A DNA stretch of 37,152 bases from Fibrobacteria bacterium (GTDB lineage Bacteria; Fibrobacterota; Fibrobacteria; UBA11236; JADFYW01). The DNA is taken from positions 1-37,152 of the forward strand of contig JADFYW010000031.1 in the NCBI GenBank assembly GCA_015232855.1. The letters run 5' to 3'. This document shows positions 33,369 through 37,152 of this stretch, piece by piece. The position numbers and the translations under genes are program-made. The stretch's first letter is position 1. Each line of letters begins with the position of its first letter. The notes under the pieces were generated by a model. The model did not search any database, was not told where the DNA came from, and saw only the letters and a list, made by a program, of their open reading frames with translations.

Positions 33369-34793
33369 TTACTTTTTTACATCAAACATATACAAACCAG
33401 TCGGGAAATGTTTGACAATGGCTACTAATGCCTGTGCGTTCATTTGTTTATAAGTACCAATAACTTTACCATTCAGGTCTGAAATTTTAACTGAAAAGTT
33501 TTTGTTAGTTGGGACAAGGGTAGAAATGAAAGATGTGTTCCCACTTTCAATAAACCGCAAACCGGATAAGGATTCTCTTGTGCGAGATACAGGAGTTATG
33601 CCAGTAACTGTTGAATCTTCCAATAATTTGCCTTCGGTAACAAGTTTGCGCAGATAAATATTGTCGTTGTGCCGGAAACAAAGGATTACACCACGGCCGG
33701 GGAGGTCTGCCACATTGGGACCAATTCTATCAGAAAATTGCATCCCCCATTCATCATCATAAACTTTTTGGGTGCTGGTCCATGCATCATTTTCATAAAC
33801 CCAAAAAAGACCTGAGGAATCAACTGAGTTTGGGGCAGTAACAATTTTTGCCCCGGTTGCCTTATCAACTGCAACATCGGGATGTATCATACTTTCACAG
33901 TCACGATGTGGGCTGGTAAATGTACCTAATTGAACCGGTATTTGAAAATTGGTTCCCATTCTTATACCCGCCATTACCGCGCAACCTCCGCTAATGCGAT
34001 ATCCACTGGTAAATACCATGGTGTCAGCATCAATAACAGTAAAATTAGCTCCTTCGTTTAGCACCGTCCAATGAAGGGAAGTATCATTTGCATGTACCCC
34101 GATACCATCAGTTGAAAAGGTTCCACCCGCTTTCACCGGACCAGCTATATGCCAGTCACTACCTTGGTATAACATATAAAAATCTCCATTTACTTCTTCT
34201 ACTTTGGGTGTTGTTGACCAGTTTAAACCACCTTCGAGAGCTTTTAAACTGCTCCAGGTTCCATCCGGTGAGCGCCAACGATATGTAGCTGCATTTCTGG
34301 TAGTTTTATTACTGCTTACAGCCCAGGAACAAGCGAGAATATTTCCTGCTGAATCAATAGCTAGTGAAGGAATCATAGCTCGATTTTGACCCGTTTCAGA
34401 TCTATCTGTGAATTTTTCTGGGGTAATCCAATTGCCGTCTTTTTTGGTTGTATACCAGACAGAAGATGCTTCTCCCCCTAATCCTGTTTGGTAAACAATG
34501 TGAGGTTCTCCTTGGTAGTCTAAAAAAACTTTGGGATTCCATATCCCGGTAACTCCAGGTGCATACACTTCAGCCTCTCCCAGATTATCAATACTTGGGC
34601 CTGATTTATACTTTGCTTCATATACAACGTGAATTGTGCCATCGCTATATACATCAACCCATCCTTGCCCTTTCACCCAATCAACGGTTGGGATTGAGCC
34701 TACCAAGTGGATATCCTCAAGTGTAGCGGATGTTGCCGGTATAATAACGGCCAGCGTAAAGAATAAAACCACCCCTTTTCTTAATGTGATCAT
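33369..34793 (-). CDS. Secreted beta-propeller protein with short sorting tail (copy 1 of tandem)
   Basis: 474 residues. Signal peptide about 1-23. Blades: GQGWVDVYSDGTIHVVYE, NPKVFLDYQGEPHIVYQ, IPSLAIDSAGNILACSW, TPKVEEVNGDFYMLYQ, IHPDVAVDKATGAKIVTA and IGPNVADLPGRGVILCFRH. The tail (about 430-474) has VKISDLNGKVIGTY and TGLYMFDVKK and stops without the last basic strand, like its neighbour. The GGGAGGGATC ribosome site at 34794-34803 fixes the start. It heads a minus-strand series with its paralogue and the ABC transporter genes. No catalytic residue is recognised. Confidence 0.65.
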   Translation of the reverse strand: MITLRKGVVLFFTLAVIIPATSATLEDIHLVGSIPTVDWVKGQGWVDVYSDGTIHVVYEAKYKSGPSIDNLGEAEVYAPGVTGIWNPKVFLDYQGEPHIVYQTGLGGEASSVWYTTKKDGNWITPEKFTDRSETGQNRAMIPSLAIDSAGNILACSWAVSSNKTTRNAATYRWRSPDGTWSSLKALEGGLNWSTTPKVEEVNGDFYMLYQGSDWHIAGPVKAGGTFSTDGIGVHANDTSLHWTVLNEGANFTVIDADTMVFTSGYRISGGCAVMAGIRMGTNFQIPVQLGTFTSPHRDCESMIHPDVAVDKATGAKIVTAPNSVDSSGLFWVYENDAWTSTQKVYDDEWGMQFSDRIGPNVADLPGRGVILCFRHNDNIYLRKLVTEGKLLEDSTVTGITPVSRTRESLSGLRFIESGNTSFISTLVPTNKNFSVKISDLNGKVIGTYKQMNAQALVAIVKHFPTGLYMFDVKK

Positions 34794-35058
34794 GATCCCT
34801 CCCAGGTAAAGTTAAGCTTCTCGTATTTTCAGAACCCTTAAAAAGTGTTCTGCATTGTTAATTTATGTTCAAATGTTACTTCATAACTGCCAGGCCAAAA
34901 TGAAGACGTTAAGCAAGAGCCCCTTAGAATACTGAGTGTAGGATTAACTCTGCATTTTTCATCTGAGAAAACAGATGTCTCGCACCAGACCTGCCCATCC
35001 TGAACAGTACTATAGTTTCAATATAATTCCATTTTAGTGAAATATGTGAAATAAACGT

Positions 35059-37152
35059 TTATTTAAGCCTGATTACTTTACGAGAGAGAATATGGTTCTT
35101 TGTTTTTAACCTAACGAAAAACAAACCAGGAATACTTTTTTGAAGATTCCAACTGAAAATATGTTTGCCTTTTTCCCTTTTGCCACTATAAAGCTGATGG
35201 ATAACTTGCGCTTTTGTATTTACAATTTCAAGGGTGATGTTTTGCGCACGGGGGAGTTGAACTGTTATTTGTTGTTTATTGCTTGCAGGGTTTCCGAAAA
35301 TAGAAAGTATGGGAGTTATGAACTTTCTTGTTTTTATAGATGTTGTTTCTGTTTGAATACTTACATTATTACTGAAATTCGCACTTCCTCCTTTGATGCC
35401 ATTATGAGCTTTAACTCTATAGTGAAGAGTGGTACTCGCTATCCCGGTATGGTCGATGAATTCGGTAATATTTCTAACTGTTATGAGGGGGGTAGTTGGG
35501 TTTTCGCTTGTCCCACGGTAGATGGTGTATCCGCTGATCCCTGTTTCGGCATCAGTTGCTGCGCTCCAGCTTAATGTTACAACATCATTTACGACGGAGG
35601 CCTTTAAATCGGTAATGTTTGAGGGAGGGGTGTTATCCGTCGGGCCGGTAACGGTAACAAATAACCCATCGGTATTCGAATTTATTCCATCAGAAATAGT
35701 GCAAGTTACCCGATAGGTTCCTGTACCCATATAGATATGACTGGGCCGCTGACCGCTGCCTTTAAAGCCATCTCCAAAGTCCCATAAGTAGGTTAGCTTG
35801 CTTTGATCTCCGCTATATATGCTGTTTTCTGCGCTGAATTGAAAGGCTTCGTTCAATGTAGCGGTATCCTTCTGTTGTGGAATTACGCAGACAGGAAGAT
35901 TACCTGCAGGTGGTTCACTAAGGTCTTCTACCAGTATGTTATTATAAATATAATTACCATAAACAACACCAATAGCCGGTTTGCCGGAAGAATAGGTGTC
36001 ATCGGTAGCAGACAAGGTTAATACGCCTCCTCTTCCGTTATCATAAGTGGAGGAAATTTTGTTGCCTTTAGCTTCCAGGGTGACTTTCAGTCTGTCGTTA
36101 AAAGGATTTACCGTTTGAGCTTTATCATTGACTAGTTGGTTGCTACGGCTATACGGCTCGCCTCCACCCCAAATATCCACGCCTTTATGAATATTTGATA
36201 GACTAATATCAGCTCCCGTTCCTTGCCAATTACGCACAGAAATACTCGTGCCTCCAAATAAATTAAATTGATACCCTACTATGCTTTCCGGATCATCTTT
36301 TATGCGCATGTAAAATTGACACACCTGATGACGATCGTGATCTCCTGTTGTATGTTTGACAGTAAAAGTCATGCGGTAATCTGTCCAATCAGCTCCATCA
36401 CCAAAAGTGGCAGTGGCCATATTATGATTGCAGACTGTCGCAGAAGAAGGAGATATCCATAATCCTCTTTCGCCAAATTCCGTATGAACTGCGTATGCAC
36501 CGGTAATTTTAGCCGGGACATTATATGTTCTTGTAAGTACATCGCTCACCATTTCATAATAATGCCAGTCCCGGGGATAATCTCCCCAAACCTGATGGTC
36601 AAAAGACGCAGCAAAGAGAATAGGACGGGTATCCTTAAGCGTCAGAGCAGGTAAACTGTTATTTTCTGCTGCAGGTGAGGTAAGAACCGGCATTGTTACT
36701 TTTATTGTTTCGTTCGGGCGCCCAGGGGTTGCCATGGTCAAAATCCAGTCTTTCGGGCTGTCGGTATTTGTGCCGTTGTGGCTGATTGAGGTTCCTTTTA
36801 TCAAATGCTTAGTATCTATGTAACTATGCCGATCTGGCCATTGATTGTATTTCACATAAATATCCATAAGTATGCCGGTTGCTATTTTTACCCACCAATC
36901 ATCGATTTGGCGGGAATCCCAGTCCCAGACAACCTCGGCAGGAGGCTCTTTTCCAGGGCCGAAACGCATGAAATCCTTTAATGAACTTCCGTAAAAGACG
37001 CCCCCATTATTATAATAGGAACCTTGTTCAGCTTCTCCTCTCATAGGGAGCCGGGAATAAAGCGTTACATTGCAGTATGGCATAATGGGATCCATATCAG
37101 GTATATAAACAACTTTGGATGTGTTGGTGCCAGTACATCCAAAGTAAAAAAC
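35059..37152 (-). CDS. Multidomain secreted lipoprotein with PKD, FnIII and sorting tail (5' end beyond window)
   Basis: At least 697 visible codons. An ATG at 37095 is in frame, but the frame continues to the window edge and reads VFYFGCTGTNTSKVV, which looks like the end of a lipoprotein signal peptide with the lipid-bearing Cys, so the true start lies beyond the edge. Residues counted from the ATG at 37095: 1-150 unrecognised; about 160-395 a concanavalin/LamG or DUF1080-like beta-jelly roll (WTDYRMTFTVKHT, YQFNLFGGTSISVRNW); about 400-480 a PKD domain (LTYLWDFGDGFKGSG, GTYRVTCTISDG); about 488-580 a fibronectin type III domain (VTLSWSAATD, SGYTIYRG); last 70 residues a sorting tail (LEIVNTKAQVIHQLY to SRKVIRLK). 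Probable surface polysaccharide-binding or -degrading protein. Confidence 0.62.
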   Translation of the reverse strand, partial: VFYFGCTGTNTSKVVYIPDMDPIMPYCNVTLYSRLPMRGEAEQGSYYNNGGVFYGSSLKDFMRFGPGKEPPAEVVWDWDSRQIDDWWVKIATGILMDIYVKYNQWPDRHSYIDTKHLIKGTSISHNGTNTDSPKDWILTMATPGRPNETIKVTMPVLTSPAAENNSLPALTLKDTRPILFAASFDHQVWGDYPRDWHYYEMVSDVLTRTYNVPAKITGAYAVHTEFGERGLWISPSSATVCNHNMATATFGDGADWTDYRMTFTVKHTTGDHDRHQVCQFYMRIKDDPESIVGYQFNLFGGTSISVRNWQGTGADISLSNIHKGVDIWGGGEPYSRSNQLVNDKAQTVNPFNDRLKVTLEAKGNKISSTYDNGRGGVLTLSATDDTYSSGKPAIGVVYGNYIYNNILVEDLSEPPAGNLPVCVIPQQKDTATLNEAFQFSAENSIYSGDQSKLTYLWDFGDGFKGSGQRPSHIYMGTGTYRVTCTISDGINSNTDGLFVTVTGPTDNTPPSNITDLKASVVNDVVTLSWSAATDAETGISGYTIYRGTSENPTTPLITVRNITEFIDHTGIASTTLHYRVKAHNGIKGGSANFSNNVSIQTETTSIKTRKFITPILSIFGNPASNKQQITVQLPRAQNITLEIVNTKAQVIHQLYSGKREKGKHIFSWNLQKSIPGLFFVRLKTKNHILSRKVIRLK

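Overview
The window reads as chromosomal DNA of a free-living Gram-negative polysaccharide degrader. Almost every protein has a signal peptide or lipobox. There are outer-membrane barrels and a TonB-dependent receptor, and at least nine secreted proteins end in a short Ig-like tail of the kind used as a type IX secretion / FlgD-like sorting domain. This points to the FCB superphylum; a Fibrobacterota/Chitinispirillia-like lineage is my guess, with low confidence. No rRNA, tRNA or CRISPR array was seen.

Layout. 1-326: end of an unidentified gene. 617-9105, plus strand: a carboxylate-uptake locus made of a secreted glycoside-hydrolase-like protein, two paralogous outer-membrane barrels, tctB and tctA, a terminator, then a new promoter driving an Asp/Glu-racemase-superfamily enzyme and a lipoprotein TctC. 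9369-21272: secreted carbohydrate-active proteins, namely two paralogous DUF5722-like putative glycosidases (plus), a tandem double CE3 esterase (plus), an alpha/beta-hydrolase esterase with a DUF6298-like putative glycosidase (minus operon), and a beta-propeller (plus). 21769-28126: a CBM-like protein and a giant PQQ-like propeller (minus) divergent from a TonB receptor (plus). 28472-34793, minus: two tandem beta-propeller proteins followed closely by an FtsX/MacB-type ABC permease and ATPase, then a GIY-YIG nuclease and a thioredoxin-like protein. 35059-37152: a truncated multidomain lipoprotein with PKD and FnIII modules.

The genes fit one lifestyle. Secreted, tail-bearing hydrolases and esterases attack plant or algal polysaccharide outside the cell. 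Barrels and the TonB receptor pass products across the outer membrane, and the TctABC system with its racemase-family enzyme handles a small carboxylate.

The most unusual signal is a family of 30-bp palindromic units (core ATTGCCCGG-CTTGA-CCGGGCAAT), mostly in inverted REPIN-like pairs, at 7949, 21408, 28195, 29258, 29866 and 30062. Their stems vary by compensatory changes. In two places a 180-bp element with terminal inverted repeats sits in the loop of such a unit, flanked by a TTG duplication, and 161 bp of the two copies are identical. A GIY-YIG nuclease gene lies between units, and its last codons and stop come from the repeat. I propose that nuclease and palindromes form a mobile or domesticated REP-like system; this is an inference.
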